Assembly (NCBI GenBank): GCA_047967505.1
Contig: CM106539.1
Length of the DNA: 64,000 nucleotides
From: Dipteris shenzhenensis
Taxonomy: Eukaryota > Polypodiophyta > Polypodiopsida > Gleicheniales
Direction: 5' to 3' (one strand)
The notes under the pieces are model-generated. The model did no database searches. It was given only the letters and a program-made list of their open reading frames with translations, and was not told the DNA's origin. Shown piece after piece: positions 20,843 to 31,321 of the stretch. The position numbers and the translations under genes were made by a program. The stretch's first letter is position 1, and every line of letters begins with the position of its first letter.

Positions 20843-23681
20843 ATTGCCTGAATTCAAGGTTGCAGAAAGGCACAAGGTTTGTGAAGCCTGTCAATTTGGG
20901 AAACAGGCAAGAAAACCTTTTCCTAGGCATGTTCAAGAGAGTAAAAAGCCATTGCAATTAATCCACTCTGATGTGTGGACTACAAAAGCTGCATCTATTG
21001 GAGGCTATCACTATTTTGTCACATTTATTGATGACTTCAGCAAAAAACTGTGGGTGTATTTTATGAAAAAGAAAAGTGAAGTGTTTGGGCACTTCAAAGC
21101 TTTCAAAGCTATGGTTGAAAAAGAAACAGGCCTGCAAATAAAATGCCAAAGCTCAGATGGAGGGGGAGAGTACCTCTCAAATGAGTTTGCAAGGTTCTTG
21201 CAGGAGCATGGTATAAAGCAGCAATATTCATGCAGTCATACCCCACAGCAAAATGGAATTGCAGAAAGAAAAAATAGGCATATTGGAGAGGTATCTCAGG
21301 CTATGCTAAATGAAAAAGATCTACCAGATTATTATTGGGCTGAAGCAGTTGCTACAGTAGTCTATATAATGAACAGGACTCCCACTATAGCAATACATGG
21401 CATGACGCCAGAGGAGATGTATACTGGTAGGAAACCAGATATTTCTCATTTGAAAATTTTTGGTTGCATTGCCTATGTCCATGTGCCAGATGAGTTGAGG
21501 TCCAAGTTGGATCCAAAAGCTGAGAAGTGCGTCTTTATTGGTTATTCTCTGCAGCAGCAGAAAGGGTATAGATGCTATAACCCTTCTACTCATAAGTTTA
21601 CAATGAGCAGAGATGTTGTTTTTGATGAGATGAGTAGTTTGTATAAACCAGTAAATGTGATGATTGATGTAGATGCACAAAATGGTATTGCTGCACAGAA
21701 TTCACAGCAGCAATCACAAAATATTATTGGACCTGCAGTGTCCTCTAGTAGTGGTTCACATACTTCGCCATGGAGAATCTCCTCAAAGCAATGCAGATAT
21801 TGGTACGCAGGTATCACAAAAAGGAAAAGAGAAGGTAGATCAGCCCATGTTTGATGTGAATGCAGGTCACTCTTATGTGGATGGTGAATCCAGTGGCTCA
21901 GAACAGAGCATTGATGATGAGTTGGGTACTCCTTCTATTGTTACACCTGGAGTAAGGAAGACCAGGGATGTTTTGAGAGCACCTAGAAGTGAGCCTATTT
22001 TGCGCAGGTCTACCAGGGTTAGGTATCCTGTGGATAGGCTGAAATATGATGGATTTACAGCCATTCACTATGCCTATATGGTCAAAGTGATACAGGAACC
22101 AGAACCCACTTCTTTTGAGCAAGCCATGGGAAATGAAAAATGGGAGAAAGCCATGGATGAAGAAATGGATGCCTTGGATGCTAATGCTACATGGGAATTG
22201 GTGCCTTTGCCTAAAGGCAAGAATGCTATTGGTTGTAAGTGGGTTTATAAGATCAAGCACAATGCAGATGGTTCTGTGAATAGATACAAGGCAAGATTAG
22301 TTGTCAAGGGGTATGCACAGACATATGGCATTGATTATGAAGAAACTTTCAGCCCGGTTGCAAGGATGGCAACCGTAAGAGCAGCCATTCCTATGGCTGC
22401 ATCAAAGGGATGGTCTTTACATCAGATGGATGTAAAGAATGCCTTCTTGCATGGTGATTTGCAAGAAGAGGTCTTTATGGAGCAGCCAGCAGGTTTATGT
22501 TCATGCTACTCATCCTGAGTTTGTTTGCAGGTTGAAGAAAGCCTTGTATGGCTTGAAGCAAGCACCTAGAGCATGGTCTGGCAAGATAGGACAGTATCTT
22601 GTCACTATTGGCTTTCAGATTTCCAAGGCAGATTTCTCACTCTATGTGAGAAAAACATAGAAAGGGATTATGCTGCTGGTCATTTATGTTGATGATTTGA
22701 TCATCACAGGTGATAGTGATGAAGATATCCTTCATGTGAAAATGCTATTGAGGCAGAAGTTTGAGATGAAGGATTTGGGAGAGCTACGTTATTTCTTGGG
22801 CATTGAGGTGATTAGATCACCAAGTGGGATACAGCTCTTGCAGAGGCAGTAAGGATTGGACATGCTATCCAAATATGGGATGACAGGCTGTAAGCCTATT
22901 TCAATTCCTTTGGAGCAGAATGTGAAGCTGAGCACAGATGCAGGTGAGCTTCTGGAAGACCCTACTATGTACAGATGCATAGTAGGAAGTTTGATTTACA
23001 TGACAATTACCAGGCCAGATTTGAGCTATGCTGTTGGGTTGGTAAGTCAGTTTATGCAGGCTCCAAGGAAACTGCATTTGGATGCAGCTAGACGCATACT
23101 TAGGTATGTGAAGTCCACATTGCAGTATGGACTATTTTATGAGGTTGGGGTTCAGATACAGTTGCATGGATACACTGATGCTGATTGGGCTGGTAGCATT
23201 TCAGATAGACGACAGTGGATATGTGTTCTCTTTTGGGAGTGCTGCAGTCACTTGGAGCAGCAAGAAACAGCCTACAGTTGCCTTGTCAAGCACAGAGGCT
23301 GAGTATAGGGGTGCAACAATGGCTGCATGTGAGGTAGCTTGGTTGCATAAGCTACTTTATGATATGCATCAGTCTACAGATGGGCCGGTTGTCATTTATT
23401 GTGACAACATGAGCAGTATACATTTGGCAAAGAACCCAGTCTTTCACGCTAGAACAAAGCACATTGAGGTGCATTATCACTATGTGCGGGAGAAGGTTTT
23501 ACTAGGTCTTATTGATCTAGTTTATGTCAGCACAGAGGATCAGGTAGCTGACATATTCACGAAAGCATTGGGCACAGAGAAGTTGCGCAAGTTCAGAGAC
23601 CTGCTTGGTGTGCAGGATTTGGGATTGAGCTCGAGGGGGAGTGTTGAGATATCGAGCTCCACTCGCGATATGCCAGGGTGA
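20832..23681 (+). pseudogene. Copia copy 1 integrase, reverse transcriptase and RNase H
   Basis: Downstream half of the polyprotein. Visible: the integrase core with its acidic residues (FVTFIDDFSKK, SSDGGGEYLS, QQNGIAERKNR), the reverse transcriptase catalytic block (YVDDLIITGDSD near 22690), and RNase H (TDADWAGS, CDNMSSIHLAKN). Compared with copy 2 it carries a deletion of about 20 bp near 21775, an extra T near 22494, nonsense codons near 22660 and 22850, and a short deletion near 23213. The frame ends inside the 3' LTR at 23681. A non-functional relic. Confidence 0.88.
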
Positions 23682-23993
23682 CTGTTGTGCATTTATGTCA
23701 CCGACTTGTTAGCTGGAGATGCGGTTGGTACACCGCCCACGAATAATAGCTGGATGACAGCTATCCTTATCTACACTAGTTCGTGGCTCAGTTAGTATGC
23801 CACCTTAGTTAGTTGAGTTTGGTTTGAGATGCACATATAGGGTTCTTCTATTTCTTTGTACTAGAGTTCTTTTGGCTTTCACATCTAAGAAGAGGAAAAC
23901 TGTTTTCAGCCTCCACCTTCGTGTGTATTCCCCCATTGTGATTGTGAGAAAGCCTCAAGTGAGACTCCTTCCCTCTCTCCCACAATCTTCACA
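23642..23993 (+). repeat. 3' LTR of Copia copy 1 (352 bp)
   Basis: Begins TGTTGAGATATC and ends CTTCACA, exactly the length of both LTRs of copy 2. It is preceded by a polypurine tract (CGAGGGGGAG, to 23641). Confidence 0.92.
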
Positions 23994-24082
23994 TACACCG
24001 CATGACACCCTCTTCTGCAATGCCTCCTTGAACACCGAGGATGCTCTGCAATGCTCCTCCCAAAACTGTTGTATGAGGGACC
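23994..24082 (-). other. Short gene-like remnant between two Copia insertions
   Basis: On the minus strand this 89-bp piece is open (SLIQQFWEEHCRASSVFKEA) and joins in frame, across the duplicated GGACC of copy 3, to minus-strand sequence at 29490 onward. It appears to belong to the same unrecognised locus as 29490-30392. Confidence 0.4.
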
Positions 24083-24380
24083 TGTAAAGAATGAGGGAGA
24101 GAGATAGGAGACTCAAGTGCAGCTTTCTTCACAACACACAAAAAAGAGAGGACACAAGGTTGGAGGCTGAAACCTTTCTTCACTTTTGCACACAACAACA
24201 ATACAATAGAAGAGGGAAATACCCTATATGTCAAAACCTAGAATACGTGGTTCATATGTGAACCCAAACCAAAAACATACGTGGTAGTCTAACTACACCA
24301 CGAGTATAACTATCATAGGCGCTGACATAAATGATAGTTATCCAGGAGATATGTCGGGGGTAGAGCTTGATATCTCAACA
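24083..24380 (-). repeat. 3' LTR of Copia copy 3
   Basis: 298 bp, TGTAAAGAATGAG to CTCAACA on the plus strand. The complement of the polypurine tract (CTCCCCCTCAAGCTC) follows at 24381. Confidence 0.94.
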
Positions 24381-27300
24381 CTCCCCCTCAAGCTCAAATC
24401 CATCTCACGTACACCAAGCAAGCTCCTAAATCTGCGAAGCTTCTCGGTACCCAATGCCTTCGTAAAAATATCAGCCACCTGCTCCTCAGTGCTGACATAG
24501 ACAAGATCAATCTCACCAGCTAGAACCTTCTCTCTCACAAAGTGATAATGCACCTCAATGTGCTTCGTTCTAGCATGATAAACTGGGTTATTAGCAAGCA
24601 TGATGCTGGTAATGTTGTCACAATGAATGACAACTGCTGCATGAACTGACTGTCCCATATCTGCAAGTAGCTTCCGTAACCAAGCTACCTCACATGCAGC
24701 CATTGCTGCACCCCTGTACTCAGCCTCTGTGCTCGACAAGGCAACTGTTGGCTGCTTCTTGCTGCTCCAACTGATGGCACCACTCCCAAGGGAAAACATA
24801 AAACCACTAGTAGATCTCTTGTCTGAGACACTACCAGCCCAGTCAGCATCTGTGTATCCATGTACCTGTAATGCACACCCAGCTTCATAAAACATTCCAT
24901 AATGCAATGTGGACTTCACATACCGCAGTATGCGCCTAGCCGCATCCAAATGTGGCTTCCTTGGTGCCTGCATAAACTGACTCACCAGCCCCACAGCATA
25001 GCTCAAATCTGGTCTGGTTATAGTCATGTAAATCAAGCTACCTACTATGCGCCTGTACATAGTAATATCTTCAAGAAGCTCACCTGTCTCTGCATTGAGC
25101 TTCACATTCTGCTCCAATGGAACAGAAATAGGCTTACAACCTGTCATCCCATATTTGGACAGCATGTCCAAACCGTATTGCCTTTGCAACAACCATATCC
25201 CACTCGGGGATCTAATAACCTCAATGCCCAAGAAGTAACGCAGCTCTCCCAAATCCTTCATCTCAAATTTCTGCTTCAACAGCAGCTTCACTTCATTAAT
25301 GTCTGCGTCACTATCACCTGTAATAATCAAGTCATCAACATAGATGACTACAAGCACAATCCCTCTGTTTGTCCTTTTCACATAAAGTGAAAAATCTGAA
25401 TTGGAAATCTGAAATCCAATAGTGACAAGATATTGCCCTATCTTGTCTGACCATGCCCTCGGTGCCTGTTTTAAGCCATACAAGGCTTTGCGCAACCTGC
25501 ATACAAAATCGGGGTGTGAGTTATCCTCATAACCTTCTGGCTGCATCATATAAACCTCTTCCTGCAAATCACCATGCAAGAAGGCATTTTTCACATCCAT
25601 CTGATGCAAAGACCATCCCTTTGCAGCAGCCATAGCAATTACTGCTCTCACGGTTGCCATCCTTGCAACTGGGCTGAAAGTTTCCTCATAGTCAATTCCA
25701 TATGTCTGTGCAAAACCTTTGGCAACCAATCTTGCCTTGTACCTACTAACAGACCCATCAGCATTGTGCTTTACTTTGTAAACCCACTTGCAGCCAATAG
25801 CCTTCTTATCATGAGGCAAAGGCATCAAATCCCAAGTGTGGTTTGCATCCAAAGCAGCCATCTCTTCATCCATAGCTGCTTCCCAATTTTTATGCCCTGC
25901 TGCATCCTCAAAACATGTGGGCTCTGGCTCCTCTAGAACCTTGACCATATAAGCATAGTGATGTGCTGTATACCCATCATATCTCAGCCTGTCAACTGGA
26001 TACTTAATATGAGTGGACCTCCGTACAACTGGATCAGTTGTAGGAGTCTTTAAATCATGCCTGCTTTTCCTTGCACCAGGTGTAACAACAGAAGGAATCC
26101 CAAGTTCCTCATCAAGGCTCATTTCAGAGCCGCTTGACTCTCCATCAACATGAGAGCTACAAGCAGACACATCAAACACTGGAGCATGGTCCACTTTTTC
26201 TTTTCCCTTATGTGATACCTTCACGTGATACCTGCACATAGCACTATCAGGACTGCCATGTGACGATTCACTAGATCTCAATCTCCCTGTCCATGCATTA
26301 GATCCACTAGTAGAGGACTCTCTAGGTCCACTCAAGGCTTGAGATTGCTGCTCTGCATTTATTGCAACATTCCCATTTCCTGCATCTGCATCTCCTACCA
26401 TAACAGTTGGTGCATACCAGCTGCTCATTTCATCAAAAACAACATCTCTGCTCACTTGCATTTTGCGGGTGGAAGGGTTATAACAGTGATACCCTTTCTG
26501 GTGCAGAGCATATCCAATAAAGATGCATTTTTCTGCCTTTGGATCCAGCTTTGTTCTCTTCTCATCAGGAACATGAACATAAGCTATGCAACCAAATACC
26601 TTCAAGTGAGAAATATCTGGTTTTTGGCCTGTATACATTTCTTCAGGCATCATGCCATGGACAGCTGCAGTGGGGGTTCTGTTCATAATATAAACAGCAG
26701 TTGCTACTGCTTCAGCCCAAAAATAATCAAGCATGTTTTTCTCATTTAGGATCGCCCGTCCTACTTCTGCAATATGCCTGTTCTTCCTTTCTGCAACCCC
26801 ATTCTGCTGAGGGGTAGACCTGCATGAGTACTTTCTTTGAATTCCCTGTTCTTTCAGATATTCACAAAATTCTTCTGAAAAATAATCTCCCCCTCCATCA
26901 GATCTTAGCACTTTAATATGCACACCTTTCTCTTTTTCAACCATGGCCTTAAAAGCCTTGAAATGGCTGAACACTTCACTTTTGTGCTTCATAAAATAAA
27001 TCCACACCTTCCTAGTGTAGTCATCAATAAACGTCACATAATAATGGCATCCACCAATAGAGGCAGCTTTGGTTGTCCAAACATCTGAATGGATCACTTC
27101 CAAAGGTCTTCTGCTCACCTTAGCATTTTTGGGAAATGCATGTCTGGCCTGCTTACCCATTTGGCATGCTTCACATACCTTTTGCATTCCCTCAACTCTG
27201 AATTTAGGCAAACCTGCAACAATGTTTTTCGTTTGCATAGATTTCAGCCTTTGTATATTCACGTGCCCAATGCGCTTGTGCCATATCTCAATATCTGCAA

Positions 27301-28708
27301 TGACACCTCTCCCATGCGCAAACATAGCAGCTTTCACCTCAGGCATATCAACATCCAAGGTGAACATTCTGCCATTTTTGTTGCCTTTTGCAACCAAGTG
27401 GCACTTATTTTTCAAGTCCTCAACAAAGCATCCATCAGGATTAAATCTAACCTGCAGACCTTGCTCAACCATCTGGCCAACTGAAACCAGGTTCTTAGTG
27501 ATTTTTGGAACATGAAGTACATCTGCCAAGTACTTTGTTTTGCCATCTTGCATAGCCAATGGCACTTTACCAACCTGGGTAATTGGGTGCGCAGTATCAT
27601 CACCTGTTTCAACATAACCTGGCTTATCCAAATTTCTAACATCATGAAACCACTCACCATGACTGGTCATGTGGTTAGAGGCACTTGAATCAACATACCA
27701 AACATCATTGCAAGCTGCAGCATCTCCTGACAAGGAGTTAACCATATGCTGCATCACAAAAAGGTGCTCATTTCTGTCGTCACCATGCCCACTTGATGAT
27801 GCATAGTTGCTTTGCTGCAACTTCCCACTTTTGATGTCATTCTGCTTTTTATAGCATGTATTCTCCTTGTGTCCAGGCTTTCCACAATAATAGCATTCTG
27901 TGCTGCTATTTACTTGCTGGTTCCTTTGCCATGAACCACGGCCTCTTTGGCTCCCCCTGCCTCTAGAACTACCACGTCCTCCTCCATAGGACTGGTTTTC
28001 CTGTTGTTGCTTTTGGTTCTGATTTCCTGCACGGCCACCAAAACGGCCTCTTCCTCTACCCCTGCCTCTACCTGTATTCGAGTAGAAAGCAGTCTCTTGA
28101 GAAGTTGAGGTGGCTGAACCACCATTCCTTTGCTCTTCACTCAGCAAGAGAGCAATAAGTTCCTGAAAATCAGGAAATGTTTCACGGACTCCAATGGATG
28201 TCCGGAACTGTGCATAATCTTTCCCAAGACCATTCAAGGTCACGGACACTAAGTCCTCATCATCAACAGATGCTCCAATGGAGGCAAGAGAATCTACAAG
28301 GCCTTTCATCTTCAAGGAACACTCATTTATATTCTGATTTTTCCTTTGCACATTGTGCAACTCCTGCTTTAGCTGCATCTTTCGTGCTTTGGTATTTGTG
28401 CTATAGAGCTTCACCAATGTATCCCATGCCTCCTTAGGCGTCTCTACATCCTGTATATGCACAATCATAGAACCTGAAATGCTAACAGACAGCCAATACA
28501 AGCATTTTCTGGCTTTTTCATGCCATTCTTTAAAGGCCTTCAATTCAGCAGGAGTGGGAGCAGCACCCAAAACTGGTTCTACAGTTTCACCACTGATGTA
28601 CTCCCAAACTCCCTTTCCTATAAGGAAGTTTGTCATCCTGAACTTCCATGCTTGGAAGTTGTTCTTGTCAAGCTTCTCACTGACAATGGTAGACAGATTC
28701 TCAGACAT
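24338..28708 (-). CDS. Copia copy 3 gag-pol polyprotein, open frame of 1456 residues
   Basis: Start chosen at ATG 28708 (MSENLSTIVSEKLDKN), which matches the start of family A Gag; a longer frame adds nine leader-encoded residues. Domains in order: UBN2 Gag; RG-rich region; CCHC knuckle [14 protein letters not shown] near residue 271; protease near 340; integrase with H/C finger and acidic residues ([31 protein letters not shown]) at about 540-640; reverse transcriptase VIYVDDLIITGDSD near 1120; RNase H TDADWAGS near 1288. The stop lies inside the 3' LTR, as in sibling copies. Odd: the protease motif reads D-S-S-A instead of D-S-G-A (GGT to AGT), which in retropepsins should damage the active site. 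The only open full-length polyprotein in the window. Confidence 0.95.
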   Translation of the reverse strand: MSENLSTIVSEKLDKNNFQAWKFRMTNFLIGKGVWEYISGETVEPVLGAAPTPAELKAFKEWHEKARKCLYWLSVSISGSMIVHIQDVETPKEAWDTLVKLYSTNTKARKMQLKQELHNVQRKNQNINECSLKMKGLVDSLASIGASVDDEDLVSVTLNGLGKDYAQFRTSIGVRETFPDFQELIALLLSEEQRNGGSATSTSQETAFYSNTGRGRGRGRGRFGGRAGNQNQKQQQENQSYGGGRGSSRGRGSQRGRGSWQRNQQVNSSTECYYCGKPGHKENTCYKKQNDIKSGKLQQSNYASSSGHGDDRNEHLFVMQHMVNSLSGDAAACNDVWYVDSSASNHMTSHGEWFHDVRNLDKPGYVETGDDTAHPITQVGKVPLAMQDGKTKYLADVLHVPKITKNLVSVGQMVEQGLQVRFNPDGCFVEDLKNKCHLVAKGNKNGRMFTLDVDMPEVKAAMFAHGRGVIADIEIWHKRIGHVNIQRLKSMQTKNIVAGLPKFRVEGMQKVCEACQMGKQARHAFPKNAKVSRRPLEVIHSDVWTTKAASIGGCHYYVTFIDDYTRKVWIYFMKHKSEVFSHFKAFKAMVEKEKGVHIKVLRSDGGGDYFSEEFCEYLKEQGIQRKYSCRSTPQQNGVAERKNRHIAEVGRAILNEKNMLDYFWAEAVATAVYIMNRTPTAAVHGMMPEEMYTGQKPDISHLKVFGCIAYVHVPDEKRTKLDPKAEKCIFIGYALHQKGYHCYNPSTRKMQVSRDVVFDEMSSWYAPTVMVGDADAGNGNVAINAEQQSQALSGPRESSTSGSNAWTGRLRSSESSHGSPDSAMCRYHVKVSHKGKEKVDHAPVFDVSACSSHVDGESSGSEMSLDEELGIPSVVTPGARKSRHDLKTPTTDPVVRRSTHIKYPVDRLRYDGYTAHHYAYMVKVLEEPEPTCFEDAAGHKNWEAAMDEEMAALDANHTWDLMPLPHDKKAIGCKWVYKVKHNADGSVSRYKARLVAKGFAQTYGIDYEETFSPVARMATVRAVIAMAAAKGWSLHQMDVKNAFLHGDLQEEVYMMQPEGYEDNSHPDFVCRLRKALYGLKQAPRAWSDKIGQYLVTIGFQISNSDFSLYVKRTNRGIVLVVIYVDDLIITGDSDADINEVKLLLKQKFEMKDLGELRYFLGIEVIRSPSGIWLLQRQYGLDMLSKYGMTGCKPISVPLEQNVKLNAETGELLEDITMYRRIVGSLIYMTITRPDLSYAVGLVSQFMQAPRKPHLDAARRILRYVKSTLHYGMFYEAGCALQVHGYTDADWAGSVSDKRSTSGFMFSLGSGAISWSSKKQPTVALSSTEAEYRGAAMAACEVAWLRKLLADMGQSVHAAVVIHCDNITSIMLANNPVYHARTKHIEVHYHFVREKVLAGEIDLVYVSTEEQVADIFTKALGTEKLRRFRSLLGVREMDLSLRGSVEISSSTPDISPG

Positions 28709-29191
28709 TTTACAAATCACGAATTGCAACAGCAACCTGTAAACACAGCAAATGCCTCACAAGGGCAAATAGCAAAACTTCTGCAAACAGCCTCACAGGG
28801 GCAGATCTGCAACACTGATGAAAGTGATATTTCACCACACAGTCACTTCCTAGTGACGATTTGGCATCAACAGGCAACAGGCATGAATCTGCAACTCCCA
28901 ATATCTCTGCACACAGGCATACGACACAATTTCTGTGGCACCTTTCCACCGACTAGCCGCACAGTGGTCGCACAGTGAAAAACAGGGCCTTTTTCTGAGT
29001 GGCTGCGAAGAACTTCCGCCTTCAAAACGGGCCCCGAAACTGCGCTCTCGCCACACCGCGAAGGGCCTCTCAATCTGAAACAGTGCACTCCTGCACTTCT
29101 GGCTGTGGTACCTGCAGAGATTTGCTCCCAAACTCGAAATAGGAAAGCAACACTGATCCTCTTACCAGGACACCACAAGGCTCTGATACCA

Positions 29192-29489
29192 TGTAAAGAA
29201 TGAGGGAGAGAGATAGGAGACTCAAGTGCAGCTTTGTTCACAACACACAAAAAAGAGAGGACACAAGGTTGGAGGCTGAAACCTTTCTTCACTTTTGCAC
29301 ACAACAACAATACAATAGAAGAGGGAAATACCCTATATGTCAAAACCTAGAATACGTGGTTCGTATGTGAACCCAAACCAAAAACATACGTGGTAGTCTA
29401 ACTACACCACAAGTACAACTATCATAGGTGGTGACATAAATGATAGTTATCCAGGAGATATGTCGGGGGTAGAGCTTGATATCTCAACA
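29192..29489 (-). repeat. 5' LTR of Copia copy 3
   Basis: 298 bp. The primer-binding site lies directly inside it at 29179-29191 (TGGTATCAGAGCC on the minus strand). Confidence 0.94.
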
Positions 29490-30392
29490 GGACCTAGTGA
29501 AATCATCCAACAATCGATCGCTGTGAGGTGCATGACCACCACTCGAAGCTCAAAGAGCATCAATATCACTATCCTCTAGACTCTGCTTCCTAATCATGCC
29601 TGCTTGCAATGTGCATGGTGCAATCTGAAGAAGACGTGAAGCGATACACACATGGCCTATCATATGAGGTCTACTAATGGCAGCCACAATAGCACGACGT
29701 GCTGCCAAGGCATCACTGGAGTTCCTATGCTTAATAGAAGCATAGGAACGTCGAACACTGCTAAGCACCTCGCTACATACAACCCTATCTCTACGTGCAC
29801 CAAGACCAGCAAGCCTCCTACACTCTCTACCAAGTCACGGTGATCAATCAGGGACGTGAGAAGAGAAGAATGCAAAGCTGGCGTGGGGTCACAAAAAAAA
29901 GACTGCACAATCTTGCTAGTACGACAACGGATAGTGGACTTCGGCAAGTCACGTCGTGAAGCAACATTGCTGCTGCAAGGTGGGGCAAGGGGATCAATGG
30001 GAGATGGTAGGGTGGAGGGGGGAAGGGAGGTGCCAAGGGGAACGGGGGGAGGGGGAGGGGGAGGGGGGAGGGGGGAGGGGGAAGAGGTAGAGGTGGAGGC
30101 GCCAAGGGGAATGGGGGGAGGGGGAAGAGGTAGGGGAAGGGCGGAGGCTAGAGGTAGGGGAGCGGATGAGGATGGGGGGACAATGGAGGTGGGGGTGGGG
30201 GTGGGGGTGGAGGTGGAGGTGGAGGTGGAGGTGGGATGTAGAGGTGGAGGTGGATCGGTGGTGGCAGCACAAGCTCTAGCTCTAGAGGCTCTCTTGCACT
30301 CACGAGCCTTCCACTTGCGCTCCTCGTCAATGAGATTTGGGGGGGGGTTCCTACATCTTTCACATCTACTAGCTCTACGGCTTTGAGAACCC
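29490..30392 (-). other. Unrecognised proline-rich gene-like frame
   Basis: A minus-strand frame starts MGSQSRRASRCERC near 30392, with a basic, Cys-containing start and then a long proline/threonine/serine-rich stretch over a G-rich simple repeat (30000-30290 plus strand). A second frame, ending at 29550, has DALAARRAIVAAISRPHMIGH. No domain recognised. It may be a decayed host or transposase gene cut by Copia copies 1 and 3. The simple repeat alone keeps frames open, so the coding claim is weak. Confidence 0.3.
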
Positions 30393-30629
30393 ATTCTCAA
30401 TGAAAGTAGGATGGAAGGTGTGACAAAGTGATGAAGAGGCAAGAATGGCTAAGAATGGGTGAAATGAACCAAAACGTGGTGTCTTATAAAGAGCCTAACC
30501 TCATCCACTAGATTGCTCTTCATTATTATTGGTGGAGAAGGTGCTAAGATTGAAACTAATTGGCTGGAATCCAACGTTAATTTCGAATATTTGCATCGTT
30601 TGATTTTATTCCAGTTTTGTCCTACAAAT

Positions 30630-30796
30630 ACCTCGATCGAGGTATTCAATATCTTATGCAGGTATAAACCTCGATCGAGGTACATACCCCACGGTCATAT
30701 ACCTCGATCGAGGTATTCTATGCCTCACGTAGGTCATAAACCTCGATCGAGGTATTCTATGCCTCGCACATCATGGTCATAAACCTCGATCGAGGT
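30630..30796. repeat. Five copies of the perfect palindrome ACCTCGATCGAGGT
   Basis: Copies at 30630-30643, 30668-30681, 30701-30714, 30740-30753 and 30783-30796, 33-43 bp apart, with similar flanks (ATTCTATGCCT, GGTCATAAA). Confidence 0.92.
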
Positions 30797-30799
30797 ATT

Positions 30800-31200
30800 C
30801 TATGCCTTGCGCACATCGTGATGTGTATAGATGTGGCTGATGTGGCACCATGCATGGTCATGATGTGGCAATATGGTGTGGAATATATGAGTCTCTTCCA
30901 TGATGTGGAAATGTGATGTGGTAGGATGAGTTGGAATTCATGAGGTGGTAGATTGACATGGCAAATTGAGGTGGAGGGATTGGTGATGTGGCAAGGTTGA
31001 CGGGGTATGCCAAGGTGGCAAGGTGTGATGACATGGCTCCAAGAGTTCCTATGATGTGGAATGATGAGGTGGCACATGTGGCTGATGTGGCAGCACGTGT
31101 GGCAATGTAAGGTGACATGGCAAGGAGTGATGTCACATCTCCTTGATGACATGGCACCATGCGGTCTAACAACGTGGCATGGTTGCAAGGCAAAACTAGA
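30800..31200 (+). repeat. Degenerate GATGTGGCA repeat region
   Basis: Many spaced copies of GATGTGGCA and variants (GAGGTGGCA, GACATGGC). No gene seen. Confidence 0.65.
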
Positions 31201-31277
31201 TGACAGCCTTCCACATGGGCAGCATGAACACTCCAAAGGATTGCCACTAGGATCGGTGATGCTCCTAGCCTACCTCA

Positions 31278-31321
31278 CCAAGCCTAATACCAAGCCTACC
31301 TTGTCTTGGTATTAGGCTTGG
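31278..31321. repeat. Perfect 17-bp inverted repeat with 10-bp loop
   Basis: CCAAGCCTAATACCAAG at 31278-31294 and its exact complement at 31305-31321. Confidence 0.9.

Larger units (their letters stand above)
1..23993 (+). mobile_element. Ty1/Copia retrotransposon, family A copy 1 (interrupted, 5' end outside window)
   Basis: Position 1 lies about 30 bases inside the element, just after the primer-binding site, as shown by alignment by eye with copy 2 at 10713. The retroelement occupies 1-1979 and resumes at 20832-23993. The break is an 18.85 kb DNA transposon that duplicated 11 bp of the integrase region. Gag and the start of pol are on the left; the rest of integrase, reverse transcriptase, RNase H and the 3' LTR are on the right. 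The element is dead: one nonsense codon in gag, several indels in pol, and the insertion itself. Its 5' LTR is not in the window, so LTR age cannot be estimated. Confidence 0.93.
24083..29489 (-). mobile_element. Ty1/Copia retrotransposon, family B copy 3 (full length)
   Basis: A 5407-bp element on the minus strand, with 298-bp LTRs at both ends and the 5-bp duplication GGACC (24078-24082 and 29490-29494). Family B shares leader and protein sequence with family A but has a shorter, diverged LTR. Its leader lacks about 48 bp, near 29178, that are present in copy 5. LTRs differ at about 6 sites by eye. Gag-pol is a single uninterrupted frame. Confidence 0.95.

Noticed and set aside
29660-30442. 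Long proline-rich frame as a confident gene
   Set aside because: Most of its length is translation of a G-rich simple repeat, which stays open in several frames. Only the basic start hints at coding, so it is listed at low confidence only.
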